DNA from: Bacillota bacterium
GTDB lineage: Bacteria > Bacillota > Clostridia > Oscillospirales > Ruminococcaceae
Reading direction: 5' to 3'
NCBI GenBank assembly: GCA_023421245.1
Contig: JAEZTV010000022.1
Coordinates: 1-64,000 of the forward strand
DNA length: 64,000 nt
Part shown: positions 26,560 to 34,661 of the stretch, piece after piece
Numbering within the stretch: the stretch's first letter is position 1
Layout of the letters: each line of letters opens with the position of its first letter
Notes under the pieces: model-generated
Database searches by the model: none
What the model was told of the DNA's origin: nothing
Seen by the model: the letters and a program-made list of their open reading frames with translations, nothing else
Made by a program: the position numbers and the translations under genes

Positions 26560-26997
26560 ATGACTGTTGCAGAACGTGTTGCTTATATTAAAGGCCTGAT
26601 GGAAGGCCTTGGAATGGATGACTCTACCAACGAGGGCAAGGTGCTTGGGGCTATGATCGAGGTGCTTGATGAGCTGACATCCGAGCTTGCTGATACACAG
26701 GACGAGCTGAGTGAATTGTACGATCATGTAGATGCCATTGATGAGGATCTTGGACTTTTGGAAGAGGACCTGTACGAGATGGATGACGAGGATGACGATT
26801 GCTGCGGATGTGACGATGATGAAGACTTCCTTTATGAGGTTGTGTGCCCAAGCTGTGGGGATGCAATCTGCATCAACGAAGCGATGCTCGAAGAGGGTGT
26901 TATCGATTGCCCCGGCTGCGGCGAAAAGCTGGAGTTTGACTTTGACGACGACTGCTGCGATGACGAGAATTGCGACTGCAACCATCAGGAGCAGTAA
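26560..26997 (+). CDS. CD1247-like Asp/Cys-rich protein
   Basis: A 145-aa acidic protein with no known function. The N-terminal half (about 1-75) is helical, starting MTVAERVAYIKGLMEGLG, and resembles the CD1247 N-terminal domain of clostridia. A Cys/Asp-rich stretch with CCGC follows, then a zinc-ribbon-like pair CPSC...CPGC (about 100-125), then a tail rich in Asp and Cys. This composition suggests metal binding. AAAGGAGG (26544-26551) supports ATG 26560, not the ATG at 26539. It follows efp by 51 nt and is closed by a terminator, so efp and this gene may be one unit. Confidence 0.8.
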   Translation: MTVAERVAYIKGLMEGLGMDDSTNEGKVLGAMIEVLDELTSELADTQDELSELYDHVDAIDEDLGLLEEDLYEMDDEDDDCCGCDDDEDFLYEVVCPSCGDAICINEAMLEEGVIDCPGCGEKLEFDFDDDCCDDENCDCNHQEQ

Positions 26998-27044
26998 TCG
27001 GTAGCAGGAAAGCGTACAATTGGTACGATAATTAAGGTAGCTAC

Positions 27045-27082
27045 GACAGACCAAGCGGCGCGCCGTTTGGTCTGTCTTTCTC
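27045..27082 (+). terminator. Terminator hairpin before mnmA
   Basis: GACAGACCAA (27045-27054) pairs with TTGGTCTGTC (27067-27076) around a GC-rich centre, followed by TTTCTCT. It closes the efp/CD1247-like unit. Confidence 0.75.
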
Positions 27083-27131
27083 TACAGGCACACGGCAGAG
27101 TGCTTTCTTAACAGGAAGGGGCTAACGCACG

Positions 27132-28199
27132 ATGGCAAAGCGCGTGATGATAGGAATGAGCGGCGGTGTGGACAGCTCTGTCGCGGCACTGGTGCTTAAG
27201 GGGCAGGGTTACGAGGTGGTAGGTGCGACATTTCGATTGTTTAACGAAACGGATCTTGGCGTATGTGGGGAATCTACCTGTTGCTCTCTAAACGATGTCA
27301 ACGATGCGCGTATGGTGTGCGACCGCATTGGTATCCCGCACTATGTACTCAACTACAAGGAGCTGTTTCGCGAGAAGGTTGTTGACGCGTTTGTGCAGTC
27401 GTATCTTACCGGCGCAACGCCCAACCCTTGCATTTTGTGTAACCGCTACATCAAGTTCGAGGCCTTTTTGCAAAAGGCGCAGTCAATGGGATTTGACGCT
27501 ATCGCAACCGGGCACTACGCCCGTATTGTGTATAATGAGAAAAACGCACGTTACGCGCTTTACCGCGCCGGAGCAAAGGATCAAAGCTATGTGCTGTATC
27601 ACCTCACACAGCATACCCTTGCCCATATGCTCATGCCGCTTGGCGAGTATGATAAGCAAACGGTTCGAGCCATTGCGCAGGAAAATGGTCTTTTGGTGGC
27701 CGATAAGCCCGACAGTCAGGATATCTGCTTTGTACCGAACGGCAACTATGCGTCGTTCATTGCAAGCTATACCGGCAAACCCACGCAGGGCGGCGTGTTC
27801 GCGGACACCAAGGGCAATGTGCTTGGCCGCCACGAGGGGGTAGCAAACTTTACTGTTGGGCAGCGTAAAGGGCTTGGTATTAGCCTTGGACGTCCCGCCT
27901 TTGTGGTAAGCATTGATGCCGCAACCCAAACGGTGGTGTTGGGGGAGGAGCACGAGGTGTTTTCCGCGGCCCTCACCGCGCGGGATATCAACATGATTGA
28001 CGGCGCGCCTGTAACGCAGCCGTTTGCCTGCACCGCAAAAATCCGTTACTCGCATAAGGAAGCACCGGTTACGGTATTTCCGGAGCAAGACAACCGCTTG
28101 CGGGTGAAATTTGATACGCCGCAACGCGCAATCACACGCGGCCAGGCCGTCGTGTTTTACGACAATGACCGCGTTCTGGGCGGAGGAACCATTGTGTAG
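27132..28199 (+). CDS. mnmA: tRNA 2-thiouridine(34) synthase MnmA
   Basis: MnmA thiolates U34 of tRNAs for Lys, Glu and Gln, using ATP to activate the uridine and sulfur relayed from a cysteine desulfurase. The 355-aa protein has the PP-loop GMSGGVDSS (8-16), the conserved NPCILCN (C100/C103) and catalytic C199 in DSQDICFVPNG, then the C-terminal beta barrel. The ATG follows AGGAAGGGG (27112-27120). It faces nagA, with a bidirectional terminator between them. No desulfurase gene is adjacent. Confidence 0.95.
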   Translation: MAKRVMIGMSGGVDSSVAALVLKGQGYEVVGATFRLFNETDLGVCGESTCCSLNDVNDARMVCDRIGIPHYVLNYKELFREKVVDAFVQSYLTGATPNPCILCNRYIKFEAFLQKAQSMGFDAIATGHYARIVYNEKNARYALYRAGAKDQSYVLYHLTQHTLAHMLMPLGEYDKQTVRAIAQENGLLVADKPDSQDICFVPNGNYASFIASYTGKPTQGGVFADTKGNVLGRHEGVANFTVGQRKGLGISLGRPAFVVSIDAATQTVVLGEEHEVFSAALTARDINMIDGAPVTQPFACTAKIRYSHKEAPVTVFPEQDNRLRVKFDTPQRAITRGQAVVFYDNDRVLGGGTIV

Positions 28200-28309
28200 C
28201 ACCGGTGGCGTGTTAACCAGCTATTAACGGCAGCGAATCCGCCCGTGGTGCAGGTGCCGGACGGAAATCCATGCGAAGTTTATAAATATTATTGCTGCGC
28301 TTCATAAAA

Positions 28310-28364
28310 AAGAGCATGCCGACTTTTGACCCTAAGTGGTTTAAAGCTGGCATGCTCTTTCTTG
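28310..28364. terminator. Bidirectional terminator between mnmA and nagA
   Basis: AAGAGCATGCC (28310-28320) pairs with GGCATGCTCTT (28349-28359), followed by TCTTGTTT on the + strand and preceded by an A-run that gives T's on the - strand. It sits between convergent genes. Confidence 0.8.
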
Positions 28365-28388
28365 TTTATCGAAGAAGGTATTAACTGG

Positions 28389-29519
28389 CTATAAGATCCT
28401 CTGCCCGGCAATAAGGATATCAGTTGGGTGTAATGCGTCGTCAAGTATAATGATGTCCGCTTGCTTGCCGGCTGAGATGCTGCCCACGGTATCAAACAGT
28501 CCTGCCGCTTTGGCGGGATTGATGGTGGCGGCACGCAGTGCATCCTCCAAGGCAATGCCAAACGACACGGCGCGGCGCACGCATTCGGCAAGACTTGTGG
28601 CGCTGCCTGCAAGCGTACCGTCGGCGAGTGTAGCGGTACCGTTTTTGACAATCACCCGTTGTCCGCCCAGTGTATAGTCGCCGTTCGCCATGCCCAATGC
28701 CCGCATCGCGTCACTGATTAGGCATACGCGGTCAGCGCCAAACCAGGAGAATATGCTGCGTACTACCGCAGGGTGCAGATGAACGCCATCGCTGATGACC
28801 TCTACATAAGCCGCCGCATCAAACGCGGCACCAATCACGCCGGGGTCGCGGTGATGGAAGGCGGGCATTGCGTTAAACAGGTGGGTAACATGTGTCGCCC
28901 CTGCATCAAACGCACACTTTGCCTGCTCATAGGTTGCCGTAGTATGTGCGATGGATACCGCACAACGCGTGCTTGCAAACCGGATAAACTGCTCGCTTCC
29001 CGCAAGCTCGGGGGCGAGGTCTACAAATCGGATGTTGCCGCCGCTGCGCGTATATAGGCGGTCAAACAATTCGATGTCGGGGTCGGAAAAGTAGCAATCA
29101 TCCTGCGCGCCCTTTTTGCTCGGTGTAAAGAAAGGGCCCTCCATGTTAACGCCGCGCAATACCGCTCCGCCGCGCTTTACACCACAGCACTCCTTGGCTG
29201 TCAGCATAATTTTTGTTAGCGTTTCTTCGTCAAAGGCCATGGTGGTACCGCAAAAGCTGGTAACGCCAACCTGACCAAGGTGCTGCGAGATAGTTGCAAT
29301 CGCCTGCGCAGAGAAATCGCAAAAGTCCGCGCCGCGCGCACCGTGAATATGGATATCGACATAGCCGGGTACAATGTAGCGGCCGTCGGCTTCCAGCACC
29401 CTTTCGCCGTCAAGCGAGCCGCATGGAGCAATCTGCACGATGGTGCTTCCGCTAATCTCGATATCGGCCTTGATGAACTGCGCATCCTCGCCAAATACGA
29501 TACCGTTTTTAAGAATCAA
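28389..29519 (-). CDS. nagA: N-acetylglucosamine-6-phosphate deacetylase
   Basis: NagA removes the acetyl group from GlcNAc-6-phosphate, giving glucosamine-6-phosphate in amino-sugar use and cell-wall recycling. The 376-aa amidohydrolase has the metal HxH in VDIHIHGARG, the Glu in NMEGPFF, His residues in IAHTTATYEQA and THLFNAM, and the catalytic Asp in CLISDAMRALG. Start is TTG (29519-29517 on the - strand): AAAGGGGG lies seven bases upstream and the product begins ILKNGIVFGED. nagB and a regulator are not adjacent, so it may be a lone gene. Confidence 0.94.
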   Translation of the reverse strand: MILKNGIVFGEDAQFIKADIEISGSTIVQIAPCGSLDGERVLEADGRYIVPGYVDIHIHGARGADFCDFSAQAIATISQHLGQVGVTSFCGTTMAFDEETLTKIMLTAKECCGVKRGGAVLRGVNMEGPFFTPSKKGAQDDCYFSDPDIELFDRLYTRSGGNIRFVDLAPELAGSEQFIRFASTRCAVSIAHTTATYEQAKCAFDAGATHVTHLFNAMPAFHHRDPGVIGAAFDAAAYVEVISDGVHLHPAVVRSIFSWFGADRVCLISDAMRALGMANGDYTLGGQRVIVKNGTATLADGTLAGSATSLAECVRRAVSFGIALEDALRAATINPAKAAGLFDTVGSISAGKQADIIILDDALHPTDILIAGQRIL

Positions 29520-29631
29520 ATTGCAACCCCCTTTGCTAATAACATCATTATACCTTACTGGAAGTGCTGAAGAAATAGCTGCCTGAAAACTGGGCATAAA
29601 GATATCAAATAGTACAAATAAATACAAGTAT

Positions 29632-29696
29632 TATACTGAGCAAACTTCAATATGAATACATTTTCAGGGTGATTGAATATATTATGTTTTGCGCAG
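29632..29696 (+). repeat. Dispersed intergenic repeat, copy B (internally deleted)
   Basis: TATACTGAGCAAACTTCAAT at the left end, ATGAATACATTTTCAG, then GGTGATTGAATATATTA and TTTTGCGCA. The middle hairpin region of copies A, C and D is missing, which brings the two conserved ends together. It lies between rrf2 and nagA. Confidence 0.65.
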
Positions 29697-29707
29697 TTAT
29701 ACTGCCC

Positions 29708-29740
29708 TAAAAAAGCTCCCCACCCAAAAGGCGGGGAGGC
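29708..29740 (-). terminator. Intrinsic terminator of the rrf2 gene
   Basis: Read on the - strand, CCTCCCCGCC pairs with GGGTGGGGAG around a TTTT loop and is followed by CTTTTTT (complement of 29708-29714). It lies 46 nt past the rrf2 stop. Confidence 0.85.
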
Positions 29741-29786
29741 ATAGCGGTATCAAAGCAACGCATATCGATACAGCTGTTAAAAGATA

Positions 29787-30233
29787 TTAGATATAAAACA
29801 TATAGGAGCCGTCACTAGTTAATGCATCCACCTGCGCGGCAAGCTCGGCGAGCGTTACCTTTTGCAGTACGTCACTTATGGCGTGGTCGAGCGCCGAAAA
29901 CACATGCTCGTGCATCACCTGTTCAATCTCGGGCGCGCCCTCAAGCGTCGATGCTTCATTTTGCTCAAATAATGCGTGTTCAAGTGCCATAAGCATATCA
30001 AGTGCTGTGATATCAGATGCAGGACGCGTCAGGCGATAGCCTCCTTGTGACCCTTTAACCGCATTAACAAGTTCGGACCGCTTTAGCAGCGAGAATATCT
30101 GCTCAAGGTAGATTTTTGAGATGCCCAGCTTTTCTGCGATGCTTACAACAGCGGTAACCTCGCTGCTGCTTGAATTCTGTGCAATTACAATCAAGGCGGC
30201 GACGCCGTATCGTCCACGAGAAGATAGTTTCAT
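29787..30233 (-). CDS. Rrf2-family regulator, CymR-like
   Basis: A 148-aa winged-helix repressor of the Rrf2 family (MKLSSRGRYGVAALI, then GISKIYLEQIFSLLKRSEL and VKGSQGGYRLTRP, the recognition helix and wing). It contains no cysteine, so it cannot carry the iron-sulfur cluster of IscR or NsrR. In Bacillus and Staphylococcus the cluster-free member CymR represses cysteine genes in complex with CysK. Here the gene is divergent from cysK, which supports a CymR-like role; that is inference. The start at 30233 follows AAAGGG; an ATG 27 nt upstream is less likely. Confidence 0.85.
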   Translation of the reverse strand: MKLSSRGRYGVAALIVIAQNSSSSEVTAVVSIAEKLGISKIYLEQIFSLLKRSELVNAVKGSQGGYRLTRPASDITALDMLMALEHALFEQNEASTLEGAPEIEQVMHEHVFSALDHAISDVLQKVTLAELAAQVDALTSDGSYMFYI

Positions 30234-30406
30234 TATTTTATCAACCCTTTCAAAAAACAAACAGTTGGAATGGTAGCGTACACAGTAGCAATACTATTAT
30301 TATACTGCCCATAAGCGGTGATAGTAATCATATATGAATAGTTTTATTATAGCGGCAATCAGCAATTTGGTCAATCTCACATGACTTTTTTAATTTTAAA
30401 AAACTA

Positions 30407-30435
30407 TTGACAAAGTTATACCAATCGCGTATTAT
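30407..30435 (+). promoter_or_regulatory. Promoter of cysK
   Basis: TTGACA (30407-30412) and TATTAT (30430-30435) with a 17-nt spacer, 55 nt before cysK. The divergent gap (30234-30489) is AT-rich and holds a 10-bp palindrome TCATATATGA (30328-30337) that could be an operator. Confidence 0.65.
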
Positions 30436-30489
30436 AATAACATATTAAACATATATGCTTTATAATTTTATTGCATGGAGGTTACACCT

Positions 30490-31425
30490 ATGTCAAAGAT
30501 TTATAAAAGCCTTACCGAGCTTATCGGTAGAACCCCACTGCTACAGCTTACAAACTACGAAAAGAAGAGTAAGCTTAGCGCAGCGGTTGTGGCAAAGCTT
30601 GAATATTTTAATCCCGCCGGCAGTGTAAAGGATAGAATTGCAAAAGCAATGGTTGAAGATGCCGAGGCGCGCGGCTTGCTTAAAGCAGGCTCTGTAATCA
30701 TTGAACCGACCAGCGGCAACACCGGTATCGGCCTTGCGTCGGTGGCGGCTGCCAGAGGCTATCGCATCATCCTTACCATGCCCGAGACGATGAGCGTTGA
30801 GCGCCGCAACCTGTTGAAGGCGTACGGTGCGGAGCTGGTGCTTACCGAGGGCGCGAAGGGAATGAAGGGCGCGATTGCTAAAGCGGAAGAGCTTGCCGAG
30901 CAGACCCCGGGTTCGTTTATTCCGGGGCAGTTCTCAAACCCTGCAAACGCGGCGATTCACAAGGCGACAACCGGCCCTGAGATCTGGGAGGATACCGATG
31001 GCAAGATCGACTTCCTTGTTTCCGGTATCGGTACAGGCGGCACCATCACCGGGGCGGGCGAATACCTTAAGAGCAAGAATCCAGATATCAAGGTCATCGC
31101 GGTAGAGCCGTTTGATTCTCCGGTTCTTTCCGAGGGAAAGGCGGGGCCACACAAGATTCAGGGTATCGGTGCGGGTTTTATTCCCGATGTGCTCAACGCC
31201 GAAATCTATGATGAGATTATCAAGGTGAAAAACGAGGACGCGTTCCAGACCGGACGCGACATCTCAAAAACAGAAGGGCTGTTGGTGGGCATCTCATCCG
31301 GTGCTGCACTGTGGGCTGCGGCCGAGATTGCAAAGCGTCCGGAGAATGCAGGTAAGACCATTGTGGTTATTCTGCCCGACACCGGCGAACGTTACCTTTC
31401 CACCCCGCTGTTTTCCGACCAGTAA
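30490..31425 (+). CDS. cysK: Cysteine synthase (O-acetylserine sulfhydrylase)
   Basis: CysK makes cysteine from O-acetylserine and sulfide with pyridoxal phosphate. The 311-aa product has the PLP lysine K47 in NPAGSVKDR, the substrate loop TSGNT (74-78), the phosphate-binding GTGGTITGAG and the ISSGAA segment. ATGGAGGTT lies seven bases upstream of ATG 30490. It is divergent from the Rrf2 gene and followed by a terminator. In CymR systems CysK also acts as the sensor partner of the repressor. Confidence 0.96.
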   Translation: MSKIYKSLTELIGRTPLLQLTNYEKKSKLSAAVVAKLEYFNPAGSVKDRIAKAMVEDAEARGLLKAGSVIIEPTSGNTGIGLASVAAARGYRIILTMPETMSVERRNLLKAYGAELVLTEGAKGMKGAIAKAEELAEQTPGSFIPGQFSNPANAAIHKATTGPEIWEDTDGKIDFLVSGIGTGGTITGAGEYLKSKNPDIKVIAVEPFDSPVLSEGKAGPHKIQGIGAGFIPDVLNAEIYDEIIKVKNEDAFQTGRDISKTEGLLVGISSGAALWAAAEIAKRPENAGKTIVVILPDTGERYLSTPLFSDQ

Positions 31426-31591
31426 CATGAGATATGCGCACCTTGATTTTCATAAATCGATTCAGGTATCAGAGTATTTGCGGTAAACAATTCGATGATA
31501 TTTCGTCTGCACTCATCCGGTACACACTGCAATGCACGGGGCACACATCCGGTTTAGTGCGGCAGGACTTGCTGCCAAAGCAGAGAATCAA

Positions 31592-31635
31592 AAAGGCTGA
31601 CAGGGATTTTAAGTCCCCGTCAGCCTTTGTTTTTG
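31592..31635. terminator. Bidirectional terminator between cysK and GNAT gene
   Basis: AAAGGCTGAC (31592-31601) with inner GGGA pairs with TCCC and GTCAGCCTTT (31619-31628), followed by GTTTTTG. The A-rich left flank serves the - strand gene. The gap 31426-31591 shows no gene; a short GCGGCAGG-ACTTGCTGCC hairpin at 31560-31576 resembles part of repeat copies C and D. Confidence 0.82.
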
Positions 31636-31646
31636 TGGTTTGCCTG

Positions 31647-32489
31647 CTAATCCAGCACCAGATTGAGATATGGCTGCAAAGCTTGATACGGCTTTTTTGC
31701 ATACAGCATGCCAAACGGCTTGCCGGGCAGCGCAATACCAGACGATTCCGGCAGCCTTACGTGAATCTGTTTACAGCCGTGCCGCCGTGCAAGGTCGGAT
31801 AGAATCGGCACAAGACAGTGATCACGCAGCGTGGTTTCCTTTACAAAAAGGGTTTTATCTATCGTGTGGTACAGTGCCGCGTATGCTTGATTGTCGTATA
31901 CAATCTTTGTACATCTGCCGCCGGTCAGGATATGCTCCCGCAAACAGTAGTCGATGGCCGCGTCATCCCAGATAAGATAGCCGGCCCCCGCAAAGCGGTG
32001 ATCGCGCAAGGCCTTATACTGCCGCGCATCAAGATTAAAGGTCGCATACTCAGGGCTTTGTGAGACTGCATTCAGTTCACTTGCTTGCATCAGGTGTTTA
32101 AGAAAAAATACGGTGCGGTATCCGTTGCGCTGATAAAAATCAAACAGTCCATCGCTCGACGGCACCAGAATAAGTGCCTCATCCTTCTCGTCGGCAAGGT
32201 TGTTTGCGTGGCGAATCAGCGCGCTGCTCATTCCCCTGCCGCGGTACTCCTGTTTTGTGGCCACACCATAGACATACCGCACCGGACGAAGACCATCATC
32301 GGTCTGCAGTGTGGCGGGTAGAAGGGTCATCATCGCGGCGGGCGTGCCGTTGTGCATCCACACGAGGGTGTTATCGGATGTAAAACGGTTTTGATAGAAA
32401 AAATCGATATATCGGCGGTCATCCCCAAACGCCTCGTGCCATATTGTTTTGAGCTGCGGGACCATGTTGCTGTCTGCAAATGTAATCAT
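31647..32489 (-). CDS. GNAT-family N-acetyltransferase
   Basis: A 280-aa protein with an N-terminal GNAT domain (about 1-145). Motif A is VYGVATKQEYRGRGMSSALI, with the Q/R-x-x-G-x-G/A pyrophosphate loop for acetyl-CoA; LFDFYQRNGY is motif B. The C-terminal half (about 150-280) is not a second GNAT that I recognise. No substrate can be assigned. It begins 3 nt after the stop of the upstream DUF2156 gene, so the two form an operon. This pairing with a lysyltransferase-like acyltransferase is seen in other Clostridia. Confidence 0.83.
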   Translation of the reverse strand: MITFADSNMVPQLKTIWHEAFGDDRRYIDFFYQNRFTSDNTLVWMHNGTPAAMMTLLPATLQTDDGLRPVRYVYGVATKQEYRGRGMSSALIRHANNLADEKDEALILVPSSDGLFDFYQRNGYRTVFFLKHLMQASELNAVSQSPEYATFNLDARQYKALRDHRFAGAGYLIWDDAAIDYCLREHILTGGRCTKIVYDNQAYAALYHTIDKTLFVKETTLRDHCLVPILSDLARRHGCKQIHVRLPESSGIALPGKPFGMLYAKKPYQALQPYLNLVLD

Positions 32490-32492
32490 AGC

Positions 32493-33386
32493 TTATCCCT
32501 TTTTAAGCGTAGCAGTGTACTTTTCGAGTAAAATCTCTGGGCGGTACGAAAGCTTTACTTTCCGCAAGCCTTCATCGCCCATATCCTCCTCACGGTTGAC
32601 GTACTGAAACGTCTGACAGTTGTGGATTAAGAACTGACGGTTAATCATCTGGTACGCACCCTGTATCTCTGAAAATGCCTTCTCGATGTGGATGTTATAG
32701 GTATCTGATGACAGCGGTTCGGCAATCGTAAACGCAATCACCTTGCCATCGAGCCGCAGCAGCCCGCCTTTCAGTTTTAGGGCGAAGAAATGCGTAAGCG
32801 CCGTGCTTACCGCACAAAGCTCCTTTTCCAGGCTGGGATCGTCTCCACAACCGTGCAGCTTGCACCATTCTTTGCTCATCTGCACGCATTCTGCTATGTT
32901 CTGCTGTGTAATGTGTTCATAAGCCCAGTTGGGGCGATCAAGAAAACGGGCGATATGGTTGCGCTTTGCGCTGTATTTTTTGCCCGTAAGGTTGGTGAGC
33001 GCCTCAACGCTGTAGATATAATCAAATTCATCACGGTTTTCGATAATCTCAAAGCGGTCGGGGAAGAGTGTCTCTAATTGTACTGCATCATCTTTTAGCA
33101 GTCCGCGCAGATGAAAGGGAACCCCATTTTCCTCTGCGTCAGCGACCAGCGCCTCAATCACCGCCTTTTTATCCCCTGTTCCAACCGGGCAGGTATAAAT
33201 AAAACCAGACTTTCTGCGGCTTCTGCGGCAGTAAAATCCATCAAAGATAGCATACTCCAAATGATTAGGCTTTGCCCATATAAAATTGTTTGCGAATACA
33301 TTGTCACAGCTTTTGGAATCGAGTGCAATAAGAATTGGTTCGATAATCTCTCTGTCTTTTAGTTCAATCGGTTTAAAGTTTAGCAT
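32493..33386 (-). CDS. DUF2156 protein (phosphatidylglycerol lysyltransferase-like domain)
   Basis: A 297-aa soluble protein with two GNAT-like folds, as in the C-terminal domain of MprF. Recognisable segments are KYSAKRNHIARFLDRPNW near 140-155, GGLLRLDGKVIAFTIAEPL and the C-terminal YVNREEDMGDEGLRKVKLSY, which match DUF2156 proteins. MprF transfers lysine from Lys-tRNA to membrane lipid, but this protein has no membrane segments, so lipid modification is not shown. It is the first gene of a two-gene operon with the downstream GNAT. Confidence 0.83.
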   Translation of the reverse strand: MLNFKPIELKDREIIEPILIALDSKSCDNVFANNFIWAKPNHLEYAIFDGFYCRRSRRKSGFIYTCPVGTGDKKAVIEALVADAEENGVPFHLRGLLKDDAVQLETLFPDRFEIIENRDEFDYIYSVEALTNLTGKKYSAKRNHIARFLDRPNWAYEHITQQNIAECVQMSKEWCKLHGCGDDPSLEKELCAVSTALTHFFALKLKGGLLRLDGKVIAFTIAEPLSSDTYNIHIEKAFSEIQGAYQMINRQFLIHNCQTFQYVNREEDMGDEGLRKVKLSYRPEILLEKYTATLKKG

Positions 33387-33524
33387 AAACTGTTCTTCTT
33401 CATTCCCTTTGTTTTAATATTTACTGTCAGCCGGAGCTTTATCAGTAGTATCATCCCGCAATCACAACAGTATACAGCGTTGCCTTACAAGGCTGTAAGG
33501 GCAAAAGAAAGCAAAGGCAAGGCG

Positions 33525-33662
33525 TTTATGATATAATTGCCCATCGCGGCAGGCGGGGCACGAAAATAAACGTATAATATCCGCTTTGCCCTATAACGGC
33601 ACAGACCGCGCAAAGCGCGGCCATGGCTTTTTGCAGCCATAGTAGATTTATTATATCATAAA
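33525..33662. repeat. 138-bp element bounded by perfect 13-bp inverted repeats
   Basis: TTTATGATATAAT (33525-33537) and ATTATATCATAAA (33650-33662) are exact reverse complements 112 bp apart. Inside are GC-rich hairpins CCGCG/CGCGG (33606-33620) and ATGGCT/AGCCAT (33623-33640). It may be a miniature inverted-repeat element or a structured RNA with a closing stem. It lies in a 387-bp gap between DUF2156 and araC; I see no gene in 33387-33773. Confidence 0.6.
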
Positions 33663-33687
33663 GGGCGGAAAAAGCCGAGAGAAACAG

Positions 33688-33771
33688 AGGAAAACCTGAG
33701 GATTCCAAATGCGAATCGAAGATTTTGGCCAAAAGGAAAACTGGAGGTTTTCCAAATGCGAATCGAAGATT
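33688..33771. repeat. Tandem repeat, two units of about 46 bp
   Basis: Unit 1 (33688-33724) and unit 2 (33734-33771) share AGGAAAAC...GAGG and then 22 identical bases beginning TTCCAAATGCGAATCGAAG. The second unit ends three bases from the araC stop, and GCGAATCGAAGATTCGC (33759-33775) forms a perfect 7-bp hairpin there. Confidence 0.75.
33731..33753 (-). terminator. Terminator hairpin downstream of araC
   Basis: On the - strand, GGAAAAC pairs with GTTTTCC (33735-33741 with 33747-33753) and is followed by TTTT. It lies inside unit 2 of the tandem repeat. Confidence 0.5.
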
Positions 33772-33773
33772 CG

Positions 33774-34661
33774 CTATGTTGCCTGCTGCAAAAACGGATG
33801 ATCACTTGCGTGATATAGGGCGCGGAACTCGGTTGGCGTACAGTTCTTTTGCAGCTTAAACATCCGAATAAAGGCGGACAGGCTGCCGAATCCCGAACGG
33901 ATTGCCACCTCGGTAACCGAAAGCTCCGGCTCCATCAGCAGCTGTTCCGCGTGCATAATACGCCGCCGGTTGAGATATTGGTAAAAGGATACACCTGCAA
34001 ACTGTTTAAAAAGTCTGGTGAAATAAAACTTGCTGAATCCCGCAAGCGCGGCAACCTGCTCAAGCATTAGGGGTTCATCAAAATGCCGATTGATATAGTC
34101 GCACACAAATAGGAACTTTTCAATATAATCCTGCTGCTTAACGGTCGTGGCAGCCGTATCTTTTGCTAAATTCGTGTGACGCCTTGTGATGAGTACAATC
34201 ATCTCGATAAGGTAAGAATAAATGAGGGCCTGCTTAAGTTTTGCGCTGCCATAATACTCATCAAGAAGCACACTCATAATCCGCTCAATCTCGCTGTGGA
34301 TATCGGGTGCGTTTTGGGGAGTGATACAGATAGCGGGAGATATAAACGCCATAGCGGAGTCAAACTCTTTAAGTTGGCTTAAAAACGAGCAATCTACCTG
34401 CAGTATCAATCTACGGCCGCTCTTCGGAGCATATAAACTGTGTACGGTACCGGGCGCAATAATTAAAATGTCTCCGGCACAAAGCTCGAAGTTGATGCCG
34501 CCGCATACTGCCCGATAGCTGTCGTTCAGCGGAAGAATAATCTCCATCGGTGAATGCCAATGGGGGGGATAATCTTCATATTCATCGTTATCATACAGTA
34601 AAATTGAGGAACCGTCGGTAAAATCAACCGTCTCTTTAATGCCCTGCAGAGATTTTATCAT
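33774..34661 (-). CDS. AraC-family regulator of the xylan/xylose locus
   Basis: A 295-aa AraC/XylS regulator. The N-terminal cupin (about 15-110) contains PPHWHSPMEIILPL and LCAGDILIIAPGTVHSL, typical of ligand-sensing domains. The C-terminal pair of helix-turn-helix motifs (about 185-285) has LEQVAALAGFSKFYFTRLFK and VTEVAIRSGFGSLSAFIRMF. It is divergent from the GH3 gene and probably controls the GH3-deacetylase-xylA-xylB operon in response to a sugar; this is inferred from position. Confidence 0.88.
   Translation of the reverse strand: MIKSLQGIKETVDFTDGSSILLYDNDEYEDYPPHWHSPMEIILPLNDSYRAVCGGINFELCAGDILIIAPGTVHSLYAPKSGRRLILQVDCSFLSQLKEFDSAMAFISPAICITPQNAPDIHSEIERIMSVLLDEYYGSAKLKQALIYSYLIEMIVLITRRHTNLAKDTAATTVKQQDYIEKFLFVCDYINRHFDEPLMLEQVAALAGFSKFYFTRLFKQFAGVSFYQYLNRRRIMHAEQLLMEPELSVTEVAIRSGFGSLSAFIRMFKLQKNCTPTEFRALYHASDHPFLQQAT

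Noticed and set aside
25957..27054. 365-codon open frame on the - strand opposite efp
   Set aside because: It is the antisense shadow of efp and the CD1247-like gene; it has no domain and no ribosome-binding site.
29787..30233. IscR or NsrR (iron-sulfur) identity for the Rrf2 regulator
   Set aside because: The protein contains no cysteine at all.
31426..31591. A fifth copy of the dispersed repeat after cysK
   Set aside because: Only a GCGGCAGG-ACTTGCTGCC hairpin resembles copies C and D; the conserved ends are absent.
33688..33771. CRISPR array
   Set aside because: Only two units with about 9 bp between them; no spacers of proper length and no cas genes.
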